DNA of 5,923 bases from Bathyarchaeum sp965602795 (GTDB lineage: Archaea > Thermoproteota > Bathyarchaeia > Bathyarchaeales > Bathyarchaeaceae), in the NCBI GenBank assembly GCA_965602795.1, contig CBFCZR010000096.1, positions 1-5,923 on the forward strand, in the 5' to 3' direction. This document shows positions 1-5,386 of this stretch, piece after piece. A program made the position numbers and the translations under genes. Under the pieces are notes generated by a model. It saw only the letters and a program-made list of their open reading frames with translations. It made no database searches and had not been told where the DNA came from. Each line of letters opens with the position of its first letter. Position 1 is the first letter of the stretch.

Positions 1-19
1 CCGACAATCATAGTTTCTG

Positions 20-1216
20 GTGTGCCAGTTGCCGTGGGACCAAACAGAAAACTATATCCGTTCAGGACACAGGAAACCTGAAGATTTTAACCCCGAAACC
101 CTCAAAACCATAACCCTCAGCCAAGAACAGGGAATCAAAGCCATCACAGCAAAACCATGGAACAGCCAATCAACCGAAGTAATAAGCTACCTTTTCAGCA
201 AACAGAAAGACTGGACAACAGAAAAGGCACAGCAATGGTTCAAGCAGCACGAAAACAAAGCCAAGGGGTCCTTCAGCTGGACAGGCACAATCCACAACAT
301 CCCACAGTCAGGAAACCTGATCAGAGGAAAAGCCCTACACCCAATCAGGACACTCCACCCAAACGAGTGGCCAGAAATAAGAGAATACCTCAAAGAGGAA
401 CTAGAAAAAAGCGCCCACACCTTGGCTGGCACACCCCTAATCCTAGACCACAATAACCCCATAAACGGCAAGATTCTGGGAGCAGAATACGAGGACGGAG
501 CCATCGAATACATAGCCCAACTCGACGACCAGACCATAACCAGCCAGATAGCGGACGGCACCATAAAGCACTGCAGCGTAGAATTCGAATGGAAAACCCT
601 AGAAAAACTCAACGGACACGCACCCAGAGGCATCACCTTCACCGGACTCTCCCTGCTCCGAGACTACCCGCCCGGAGACCCCCAAACAACCGTGGAACTC
701 TGGGAAGCCATAATCGGCAAACTCAAACAATCCAAAGCAAAAGAGCAGGCCCCACAACAACAATTCATTCTTCACCAGCTCCATCAACCATCAGCATTCA
801 TGAAAGAGCACTTCTCATCGGTTTGGCTCGACCAAACAAACGGAATACAAGGCATCTACGGGCTACTCCGCGAGAAACCAGAGAACCCGCAGCCCATGGC
901 ACTTCTGTTCATGAAGGACAAAGGCTGGACCATAACAAAGATGGAGGAGTGGCTAGTCAGTCACCCAAAGTACGCCCAAACCGCAGAACCGCCTCAACCA
1001 GAACCTGAAACCCCAAAACCGTTAGAAGAAGCCATAATCGCATCCTCCGAGCCCCTGCCCTCTGACCTTATACTCAAACAGGAGATTCTAAGCCTGTTGC
1101 CCGAAGACTGGATAGTCAGAGCATGGAGCCTCGGACCCCAACTGCTTGTGCGACAGCTACGGCACAGGCTCAATTCACAGTCATCTGAACATGTGACCGG
1201 GAGTAGGCAAGGATGA
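20..1216 (+). CDS. Putative prohead maturation protease with duplicated flanking modules (398 aa)
   Basis: Probably the serine protease that cleaves capsid precursors during head maturation. Residues about 82-230 resemble the HK97/U35-type fold. His144 in 'LILDHNNPINGKILGAEY' fits the catalytic histidine and Ser186 in 'GTIKHCSVEFEW' fits the nucleophile. 'FTGLSLLRDYPPGDP' (207-221) matches the end of the domain. The N-terminal part has 'NYIRSGHR' (11-18) and an LF-K-W-T-K-W-H module (58-77), which recurs with identical spacing at 296-315. The C-terminal tail is Pro/Glu-rich (321-337) and then helical (about 347-385). No separate scaffold gene lies before the capsid gene, so this tail could act as scaffold (inference). 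The GTG start is uncertain: no Shine-Dalgarno is seen in the 19 bases upstream, and an in-frame TAG at 11-13 limits extension. Frames 1 and 3 also stay open here (to 81 and 113), so an overlapping upstream gene or a frameshift is possible. The coding strand is strikingly A+C-rich. Protease call is likely; exact catalytic residues are inferred. Confidence 0.75.
   Translation: MCQLPWDQTENYIRSGHRKPEDFNPETLKTITLSQEQGIKAITAKPWNSQSTEVISYLFSKQKDWTTEKAQQWFKQHENKAKGSFSWTGTIHNIPQSGNLIRGKALHPIRTLHPNEWPEIREYLKEELEKSAHTLAGTPLILDHNNPINGKILGAEYEDGAIEYIAQLDDQTITSQIADGTIKHCSVEFEWKTLEKLNGHAPRGITFTGLSLLRDYPPGDPQTTVELWEAIIGKLKQSKAKEQAPQQQFILHQLHQPSAFMKEHFSSVWLDQTNGIQGIYGLLREKPENPQPMALLFMKDKGWTITKMEEWLVSHPKYAQTAEPPQPEPETPKPLEEAIIASSEPLPSDLILKQEILSLLPEDWIVRAWSLGPQLLVRQLRHRLNSQSSEHVTGSRQG
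110..250 (+). repeat. Copy 1 of duplicated protein module in the protease gene
   Basis: Encodes residues 31-77. It has an L-x-Q-x-x-G-I-x-x-I stretch, a variable linker, then 'YLFSKQKDWTTEKAQQW' and a final His77. It aligns with residues 268-315 of the same protein. In the terminal 20 residues the same nine positions (L, F, K, K, W, T, K, W, H) are conserved with no gap. The duplication is visible at protein level, not as an obvious DNA repeat, so it is old. Confidence 0.7.
821..964 (+). repeat. Copy 2 of duplicated protein module in the protease gene
   Basis: Encodes residues 268-315: 'VWLDQTNGIQGI', a linker, then 'LLFMKDKGWTITKMEEW' and a final His315. It lies just after the protease domain, while copy 1 lies just before it, so the catalytic domain is flanked by two related modules. 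Confidence 0.7.
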
Positions 1217-1240
1217 ACTTGGCGAAACCGCAACAAAACT

Positions 1241-1246
1241 GGAGGA
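1241..1246 (+). promoter_or_regulatory. Ribosome binding site for the decoration-protein gene
   Basis: GGAGGA lies six bases before the GTG codon at 1253. This fixes GTG as the start and shows that the gene has its own strong initiation site in the 36-base gap after the protease gene. Confidence 0.85.
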
Positions 1247-1252
1247 AGAAAC

Positions 1253-1672
1253 GTGACTGACCTATGGCCTGACGCAGAAACAGGAGAAATGATCAGCGAC
1301 GGCACAGTGCTCAGCTTCGAAGCAGCCTCAACCATAACCAAAGGCGACCTCGTGTACCTAAGCGCAGACATGACAGTCAGCAAATGCACAGCAGCCACCC
1401 AACACGCACTCGGAGTAGCCCTAACCACCGTACAAAGCGGAGAAGTGTGCTCAGTCTGCACAAGAGGCGTAGTCAAAGTAACAGCCGGAGACACCATCGA
1501 CAGAGGCGAAGCAGTGCAAACAGACGCAGACGCCCAAGCCATCGCCTTAGCCGACGGCTCAGCAACATACGATGAAACAGAAATCCCGGACAGAATCGCC
1601 AGAAAAGTCGGCGTAGCCCTGCAAACCTTTGCCAGCGGCGACACCGGGCTAATCCACGTATCCAAAGCATAG
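1253..1672 (+). CDS. DUF2190-like capsid decoration/cement protein (139 aa)
   Basis: A small, predicted all-beta protein. It shows the pattern of the DUF2190 family, whose members are usually encoded beside the major capsid gene and are thought to stabilise the capsid surface. Visible signatures are 'STITKGDLVYLS' (26-37), 'HALGVALTTVQSGEVCSV' (51-68), 'RGVVKVTAGDTIDRGEAV' (71-88) and a closing 'RKVGVALQTFASGDTGLI' (118-135). That is, the typical G-V-A-L and G-V-V/V-x-A-G-D beta repeats. No signal peptide or membrane segment is seen. It lies between the maturation protease and the capsid gene, and ends only 11 bases before the next start, so the three are very likely cotranscribed. The GTG start is supported by GGAGGA at 1241. 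Its role on the virion surface is inferred from family and position. Confidence 0.75.
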   Translation: MTDLWPDAETGEMISDGTVLSFEAASTITKGDLVYLSADMTVSKCTAATQHALGVALTTVQSGEVCSVCTRGVVKVTAGDTIDRGEAVQTDADAQAIALADGSATYDETEIPDRIARKVGVALQTFASGDTGLIHVSKA

Positions 1673-1676
1673 GAGG
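1671..1676 (+). promoter_or_regulatory. Ribosome binding site deciding the TTG start of the capsid gene
   Basis: AGGAGG overlaps the TAG stop of the preceding gene and sits seven bases before TTG at 1684. The next in-frame ATG would remove 29 residues, so this site makes TTG the convincing start. Confidence 0.85.
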
Positions 1677-1683
1677 AAACAAG

Positions 1684-2604
1684 TTGCCTAAACTTTTTGA
1701 AGCCATAAAAGAAGACCCCGAATACCAGCCCATCCTACCCGAACTGCTGGAACGCGCCAAATCGAACCTCATGGTCAACGCGGTAATGAGAGAAGCTATT
1801 CTCAGCGACACCGCCAACGCACTCGGAAAAATGCATGACGTAGTCATCGACTCAGCCAAACCTGGACTCATAGGAAGAGAAATCATCTGGGTCCTACCCA
1901 CCACCGAAACCCTAGTCCGATTCCCGAAGGCAAAACTGGGCAAAGCACACAAAACAGCCGAACTCTCACAAGTGTGGATCACCCAAGAAAAGTACGACAC
2001 CGTAGACGTCAAAGCAGACATGGAAATCAAAGCCGGAGCAGAATACTCCAAAAAATTCTTCGAAGACGCCTCGTGGGGCGTAATGGAACGGCAAACAGCC
2101 GAGGTGGGCAGAGCAATCGCAGAACTGGAAACAGAAAAAGTTCTAGCAATATACGATGACATAGACGCAGGCGACCTGGCAGGAGGAGGCGAATACAACG
2201 GCTCCGGAACCCTAGACTGGGCAGGACTCGTCGGATTCTGGAACCGAATAAAAGCCGAAAACTTCAACGCCAAAGTCTTGGTAATAAACCCCGCGCAGCT
2301 CGCTGACCTGTGGCAGCAGGACCAATTCATCCACAGCTTCTACTTCGGAGGCATGGCTGACATCCGCCGAGGAATCCTGGGCGAAACATATCTGGGCATG
2401 AAAATCGTTGTTAGCACCAAAGTCGCAGATGGAACAGTCTACTGCATCGATACAGACGTAGCCGCTGTTCTGCTTCTGAGACGAGACATCCTAACTGAAC
2501 CCTTCGAGAACCCTAAACAAGATAGGTATGGCATCGCCGCCTCGGAAAGAATCGGTCTTGGCATACTGCGAAGCAAGGCTGTGGCAAGAGGAACAGGCTG
2601 GTAA
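1684..2604 (+). CDS. Major capsid protein, HK97 fold (306 aa)
   Basis: Forms the virion shell. Its length and secondary-structure order fit a compact HK97-fold capsid protein. There is a helical N-terminal arm (1-48) and a beta-rich E-loop-like part (about 50-115, with 'GREIIWVLPTTETLVRF'). A long spine helix follows (about 120-158, ending 'ELETEKVLAIYDDI'). A P-domain-like stretch comes next ('WAGLVGFWNRIKAENF' then 'KVLVINPAQLADLW', 179-210). The A-domain-like end has 'LGMKIVVSTKV' (237-247), a strand reading 'YCIDTDVAAVLLLRRD', and a closing 'IGLGILRSKAVARG'. These late elements are typical of tailed-virus capsid proteins and of encapsulin-like relatives. The adjacent protease and decoration genes favour a true virus-type capsid. 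No long removable delta domain is evident: the region before the E-loop is only about 50 residues. This agrees with scaffolding being supplied elsewhere. The start is TTG with a strong ribosome binding site. Confidence 0.85.
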   Translation: MPKLFEAIKEDPEYQPILPELLERAKSNLMVNAVMREAILSDTANALGKMHDVVIDSAKPGLIGREIIWVLPTTETLVRFPKAKLGKAHKTAELSQVWITQEKYDTVDVKADMEIKAGAEYSKKFFEDASWGVMERQTAEVGRAIAELETEKVLAIYDDIDAGDLAGGGEYNGSGTLDWAGLVGFWNRIKAENFNAKVLVINPAQLADLWQQDQFIHSFYFGGMADIRRGILGETYLGMKIVVSTKVADGTVYCIDTDVAAVLLLRRDILTEPFENPKQDRYGIAASERIGLGILRSKAVARGTGW

Positions 2605-2630
2605 TCCAGTCTACTCTGCCAAATCCATAA

Positions 2631-2645
2631 CTTTCCCCCTTTTTT
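2631..2645 (+). terminator. Pyrimidine/T6 tract after the capsid gene, possible archaeal terminator
   Basis: A run of 15 pyrimidines (CTTTCCCCC followed by TTTTTT) lies in the 53-base gap between the capsid gene and the next gene. Archaeal RNA polymerase often terminates at T-runs without a hairpin, and no hairpin is seen here. It could reduce read-through from the highly expressed capsid genes. The evidence is the tract alone. Confidence 0.3.
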
Positions 2646-2657
2646 GGTGAACAGCGA

Positions 2658-2873
2658 ATGAGTGAAATTAACTGGGGCAACTACAAGGAAGCCTACAAGG
2701 CAATCCACGATGCCATCCACGGAATCCGAACAGCCAACAATGTCTCTATCACCCGCAACGCGGCGGGATACATCACAGAAGTTCAGGTTACCCACGATTC
2801 AGTGACAAAAACAGTCACCATCACCCGAAACCCAGCTAATCTCATCGAACAAATCTCAGAAAATATTTCATAA
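2658..2873 (+). CDS. Small virion-associated protein with duplicated ITRN motif (71 aa)
   Basis: Function not recognised. The N-terminal 25 residues look like an amphipathic helix ('NYKEAYKAIHDAIHGI'). The rest is two related beta-hairpin-like units: 'VSITRNAAGYITEV' (29-42) and 'VTITRNPANLIEQI' (53-66). The units are 24 residues apart and share the DNA octamer ATCACCCG at 2748 and 2820. Short proteins of this helix-plus-beta-hairpin style are common after capsid genes, where they may sit on the head or neck; this role is inference. The ATG start at 2658 is preceded by GGTGA seven bases upstream, complementary to the 16S rRNA 3' end. No signal peptide or membrane segment is seen. It lies in the same direction as its neighbours, 28 bases before the next gene. 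Confidence 0.65.
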   Translation: MSEINWGNYKEAYKAIHDAIHGIRTANNVSITRNAAGYITEVQVTHDSVTKTVTITRNPANLIEQISENIS

Positions 2874-2901
2874 AAAACGAATATGGAGGAATAAAGAAAG
2901 T

Positions 2902-3492
2902 ATGGTTGCAACCGTAAATGTGCAGCAGACTGTTGGAGGCTCAGATGGCAGCCCAGGAACATACAACAACGTAACCTCAAGCACGAGACTGCAGACCAAG
3001 GACCAGTTCGCTCCCGCAGACACGTCCTATCCGATTCCGATACCTACCAGCGGCTTCAAGTACAGCTACTGGATTCACGTCTGTTTGGACCTCAGCGGAA
3101 CCTTCACCAAAATCAACAACGTGCGCTTCTACTCTGATGGCGCCATAGGCTGGAACTTCGGAACAGGAGGCGAACTACGCCGAGGCAACAGAGACTCCGG
3201 AGACCACGGATGCCCTATGCCCTCAGACTATGATGTGGCAACTGGAACAGAAGCAGACACTGGAGACTCTATAGAAGACGAAACAGATGGACACGACTAC
3301 TATAACGCTCAAACCACACCAACAGCAAACGTAGCTAACGACACAGAAGCATCACCCGCAACAATCGATTCAACCGATCACACCAGCACAGAAAAAACCA
3401 AAGCCGTTGTTCTACAGTGCAAAGTGGCTAATGATGCTGTGCAAGGAGAACAAGCAGACGAGACGCTCAGCTTCAAATACGACGAAATCTAG
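2902..3492 (+). CDS. Probable virion structural protein ending in FKYDEI (196 aa)
   Basis: It resembles uncharacterised proteins found in structural clusters of archaeal and bacterial tailed viruses, but no exact function can be named. The N-terminal half is beta-rich and Gly/Ser/Thr-rich, with 'YPIPIP' (43-48), 'KYSYWIHVCLDLSG' (53-66) and the distinctive 'FTKINNVRFYSDGAIGW' (68-84). Residues about 107-162 form a polar, Asp/Glu/Thr-rich, probably flexible region. The C-terminus reads 'AVVLQCKVANDAVQGEQ' followed by the family-like ending 'LSFKYDEI'. No cysteine motif, signal peptide or membrane helix is seen. The ATG at 2902 has GGAGGA at 2885-2890, a rather long 11-base spacing. Its position after the capsid gene suggests a head-completion, neck or surface role (inference). 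An out-of-frame ATG at 3407 inside it is not the start of the next gene. Confidence 0.65.
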   Translation: MVATVNVQQTVGGSDGSPGTYNNVTSSTRLQTKDQFAPADTSYPIPIPTSGFKYSYWIHVCLDLSGTFTKINNVRFYSDGAIGWNFGTGGELRRGNRDSGDHGCPMPSDYDVATGTEADTGDSIEDETDGHDYYNAQTTPTANVANDTEASPATIDSTDHTSTEKTKAVVLQCKVANDAVQGEQADETLSFKYDEI

Positions 3493-3495
3493 GAG
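3491..3495 (+). promoter_or_regulatory. Ribosome binding site deciding the start at 3506
   Basis: AGGAG overlaps the stop codon of the preceding gene and lies ten bases before ATG at 3506. It supports that start over the upstream in-frame ATG at 3407, which would overlap the previous gene by 86 bases without a good site. Confidence 0.7.
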
Positions 3496-3505
3496 AACAT
3501 CAAGG

Positions 3506-3892
3506 ATGCTCGGTTATCGTCCACTTGTTTATTTTTGGATAGCCGAGTATACTGATGGAACTGCACTTCCGCAATTCGATGTTGAAACGGGCAAAGAAAA
3601 CAGTTTCTCGGAGGTTGATCATCGGAGGCTCAAGCGGTTTGGTTGGTATCCTTTCTCGGTTGAGTTGGCTCAGAGAATATGGGCGGCTGAAAAGATTGTT
3701 GTTGTTCCCTCCAAAAACAGATCATACACTGTTGCATTAGCGCGTGGCGATAGGTTGGTGGCATATAGAACCAATGCAATTAAACTGCGGATGCGTTCTG
3801 GCGGAGTTGAACATGATGAGACAGTTTATGTTCTGGGAATCAAAGGAAAGAAACTTTTGCAGATAAACGAGAGTGGAGAGACTATTACATGA
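3506..3892 (+). CDS. Conserved-type viral protein of unknown function (128 aa)
   Basis: Not assigned to a function. The N-terminal half contains 'YFWIAEYTDGTALPQFD' (9-25) and 'FSEVDHRRLKRFGWYPFS' (34-51). I recognise this style from small uncharacterised proteins in viral structural clusters, where a substrate-like 'L-x-Q-F-D' is followed by 'L-K-R-F-G-W-x-P-F'. The C-terminal half is basic and beta-rich ('YRTNAIKLRMRSGG') and ends 'YVLGIKGKKLLQINESGE'. No transmembrane segment, signal peptide or metal motif is present. The stop codon overlaps the next start as ATGA, so the two proteins are probably made together by translational coupling. Unlike the capsid genes, its coding strand is G+T-rich, suggesting a different origin or mutational history. 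A soluble protein working with its downstream partner is the best inference. Confidence 0.65.
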   Translation: MLGYRPLVYFWIAEYTDGTALPQFDVETGKENSFSEVDHRRLKRFGWYPFSVELAQRIWAAEKIVVVPSKNRSYTVALARGDRLVAYRTNAIKLRMRSGGVEHDETVYVLGIKGKKLLQINESGETIT

Positions 3893-5061
3893 GGATTCCA
3901 TTTTGGCTTTTGCGTCTGCTTCCTATGTGGGATTACGTTTGTCCGGCGTGCAAGAAGAATGTAGAGAAAAGTAGCGAAAAATGTCCACATTGCGAAGAAA
4001 GTTATGGTAGCCCTCTGCGCATACCACCAACGATTCTAAAGGATAAAAAACGCTTAGAAGATTACGTTCATAGATACATTTTTCCGAGAATCAGTAAGGC
4101 ACAGCGGGATTATCTGGTACAGTATTTCACAGAACTGTTTAGTGACGGTTTCGAGAGTGGAGACTTCAGCGAGTGGACAGGAACAAGTGAAAGTCCAGCG
4201 GTTGTGGAAGAACCACATTGTGGAACATATAGTGTGAGGCGTGATTCTCAAGGTGACAGAGCATATGCTTATTTGCCATCGTCATACTCAATAGTCTACT
4301 TTAGGATATATTGGAAAACAGATACATTACCGTCAACGGACACGCATACCATGCCTTTACGTATTTACAATTCTGAAGGCATTTCCCTTCATTTATATTA
4401 TGAGGATGTTGGCGGAACAAAACGATGGCGCCTAGAAGTCTCAGAAACAGGAGACGATGATATTTATGAGCAAACGGTTTCAACAAACACTTGGTATTGT
4501 ATTGAAGTTTGTTATGATGCAACAAACGATATTCATAAACTATGGATTGATGATGTAGAACGTATTTCGTTCTCTTCTTCTGTGTCAACACTTATGGAAA
4601 GGGTGTCTGTTGGAAACTATTTTGAAAGTGATTTTTATTCTCATAACGAATACATTGACTGTGTTGTTGTCGCCGACACATACCTCGGACCAGAAAGTGA
4701 AATCTATACCAAAACATGGACAACAGACACTCTTTTCAAGAAATTGGGAATCACAAAAAGTCTAGCCGCTGATACGGCCTTTCAGAAACAGGGCATTTCG
4801 AAAACATTTGGTTTTGATACGGCATTCCAAGAAAGTTTCGTTATTCAAAAACAAATAGACGCCTTCTTCAAGAGGCTGGATGCACCAAAAACTTTTGGCT
4901 TAGATGTCTATTTTGGATCAGTTGGGTCTGAAACATACGTCAAAAACTTTGCCTTAGACGTCATATTCGCGTACAAGGTGAGGCTGCCAGAACTGTGGAT
5001 TGACGAAAACGGAAAACTGGTTCTGAACATTTCGAAACCTTACGCGTGGGTGGGAACTTGA
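3889..5061 (+). CDS. Zinc-ribbon, jelly-roll and tandem-repeat protein, possible surface/attachment protein (390 aa)
   Basis: A multidomain protein with no assigned function. Residues 18-35 form a zinc ribbon ('CPAC' ... 'CPHC', Cys18, 21, 32, 35). After a charged helical linker (48-83), residues about 84-266 look like a concanavalin/LamG-type jelly roll. It opens with 'FSDGFESGDFSEWTGT', followed by alternating strands such as 'IVYFRIYWKTD', 'RWRLEVSE', 'WYCIEVCYD' and 'HKLWIDDVE', and ends 'NEYIDCVVVADTYLGPE'. Such folds often bind carbohydrate. Residues 274-366 hold about six degenerate repeats of roughly 15 residues with the pattern K-x-x-x-x-D-x-x-F. The C-terminus is a short beta segment ('LWIDENGKLVLNI'). 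No signal peptide is apparent despite the hydrophobic first 14 residues. It is coupled to the preceding gene by ATGA. The jelly-roll part is AT-rich, suggesting separate acquisition. A virion surface or host-recognition protein is plausible but inferred. Confidence 0.7.
   Translation: MRIPFWLLRLLPMWDYVCPACKKNVEKSSEKCPHCEESYGSPLRIPPTILKDKKRLEDYVHRYIFPRISKAQRDYLVQYFTELFSDGFESGDFSEWTGTSESPAVVEEPHCGTYSVRRDSQGDRAYAYLPSSYSIVYFRIYWKTDTLPSTDTHTMPLRIYNSEGISLHLYYEDVGGTKRWRLEVSETGDDDIYEQTVSTNTWYCIEVCYDATNDIHKLWIDDVERISFSSSVSTLMERVSVGNYFESDFYSHNEYIDCVVVADTYLGPESEIYTKTWTTDTLFKKLGITKSLAADTAFQKQGISKTFGFDTAFQESFVIQKQIDAFFKRLDAPKTFGLDVYFGSVGSETYVKNFALDVIFAYKVRLPELWIDENGKLVLNISKPYAWVGT
4708..4986 (+). repeat. 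Six degenerate ~15-residue tandem repeats (K-x4-D-x2-F)
   Basis: Encodes residues 274-366. The units begin TKTWTTDTLF, TKSLAADTAF, SKTFGFDTAF, QKQIDAFF (shortened), PKTFGLDVYF and VKNFALDVIF. The spacing is 15, 15, 16, 13 and 18 residues. The DNA copies have diverged, so the pattern is kept at protein level. Confidence 0.75.
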
Positions 5062-5085
5062 AGACAAAAATCTGGTGGGTTGAAA

Positions 5086-5102
5086 GAACCTATTTAAGGT
5101 TC
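5086..5102. promoter_or_regulatory. Perfect 6-bp inverted repeat spanning the TATA box (candidate operator)
   Basis: GAACCT - ATTTA - AGGTTC: two perfect 6-base arms around a 5-base centre, covering the TATA box. A dimeric DNA-binding protein bound here would block TBP. The adjacent winged-helix gene is an obvious candidate for autoregulation, but this is inferred from position only. Confidence 0.5.
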
Positions 5103-5128
5103 GGAAAAACGCTTTGTCAGAAGCCTGT

Positions 5129-5136
5129 GGAGGTGA
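5129..5136 (+). promoter_or_regulatory. Ribosome binding site deciding the winged-helix start
   Basis: GGAGGTGA is a full match to the anti-Shine-Dalgarno sequence and lies seven bases before ATG at 5144. It makes this ATG the start rather than TTG at 5114, which would lie upstream of the expected transcription start. Confidence 0.9.
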
Positions 5137-5143
5137 AGCTGTA

Positions 5144-5386
5144 ATGAGTCGCCGCAGGGAGGAACAGGACATGATGGACAAGGTTATCCTCGCTGCACTC
5201 AGTAGGGGTGATGTGCGGTGGACGGTGTTGGAGAAGAAGGTTTTGACTACTTGTCAATCTTTGGCTACGCGAACAAGATTTGATAATCGGTTGCGGTATT
5301 TGCTTAAGAAAGAGTATATTATGCGGGTTAGCCGAGGCGTCTACAGGATTACGGAGAAAGGAACAAAGTACATGCAGGTAATCTGA
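5144..5386 (+). CDS. Small winged-helix DNA-binding protein (80 aa)
   Basis: Probably a transcription regulator. After a charged N-terminus ('MSRRREEQDMMDKV') come helix 1 ('ILAALSRGDVRWTVLEKKV', 14-32) and a helix-turn-helix-like region ('SLATRTRFDNRLRYLLKKE', 39-57). A wing-like hairpin follows ('YIMRVSRGVYRITEKG', 58-73), and the end is near-immediate. This order and length fit the compact archaeal winged-helix fold, where the second part resembles 'L-x-x-L-x-x-x-G-x-I-x-x-x-x-x-G-x-Y-x-L-T-x-x-G'. No ligand-binding or metal domain is present, so it may sense nothing by itself. It has its own promoter with an operator-like inverted repeat over the TATA box, and it converges on pyrF with 12 bases between stops. 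It may be the last gene of the viral element or a cellular gene; G+T-rich coding sequence links it to the 3506 gene more than to the capsid genes. Confidence 0.75.
   Translation: MSRRREEQDMMDKVILAALSRGDVRWTVLEKKVLTTCQSLATRTRFDNRLRYLLKKEYIMRVSRGVYRITEKGTKYMQVI

Larger units (their letters stand above)
5062..5143 (+). promoter_or_regulatory. Archaeal-type promoter for the winged-helix gene
   Basis: TATTTAAG (5091-5098) fits an archaeal TATA box, with purine-rich GAAAGAA just upstream as a possible TFB-recognition element. Transcription would be expected to begin about 25 bases downstream, near 5120, giving a short leader before the ATG at 5144. This would make the regulator transcribed independently of the preceding virion genes. 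Confidence 0.55.

Noticed and set aside
994..1665. Minus-strand open frame of 223 codons across the protease end and decoration gene
   Set aside because: It lies antisense to two well-supported genes, has a low-complexity Ser/Ala/Val-rich product and no ribosome binding logic. The skewed composition of the coding strand explains the lack of stops.
1473..2330. Minus-strand open frame of 285 codons over the capsid gene
   Set aside because: Antisense to the capsid gene; its product ends in an Arg/Leu/Cys-rich run typical of shadow translation.
2861..2868. AAATATTT as a TATA box for the 196-residue gene
   Set aside because: Its expected transcription start would fall on or after the ribosome binding site at 2885, so it is probably just AT-rich gene end sequence.
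3407..3505. Upstream ATG extending the 128-residue gene by 33 residues
   Set aside because: The extension reads the 3' end of the previous gene in another frame, is Lys/Arg/Ser-rich, and a good AGGAG site supports the start at 3506.
4301..4591. Minus-strand open frame of 96 codons inside the jelly-roll region
   Set aside because: Antisense to the domain-bearing gene, with a His/Tyr/Leu-rich product and no recognisable motif.
5098..5110. GGTTCG resembling a tRNA T-arm, as a hint of an attachment site in a tRNA gene
   Set aside because: The following bases do not complete a T-stem (no matching CC side), and no acceptor or anticodon arm can be built nearby.
5114..5143. TTG start adding ten residues to the winged-helix protein
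   Set aside because: The GGAGGTGA site lies inside this extension and is ideally spaced for ATG at 5144; the TTG would also precede the expected transcription start.
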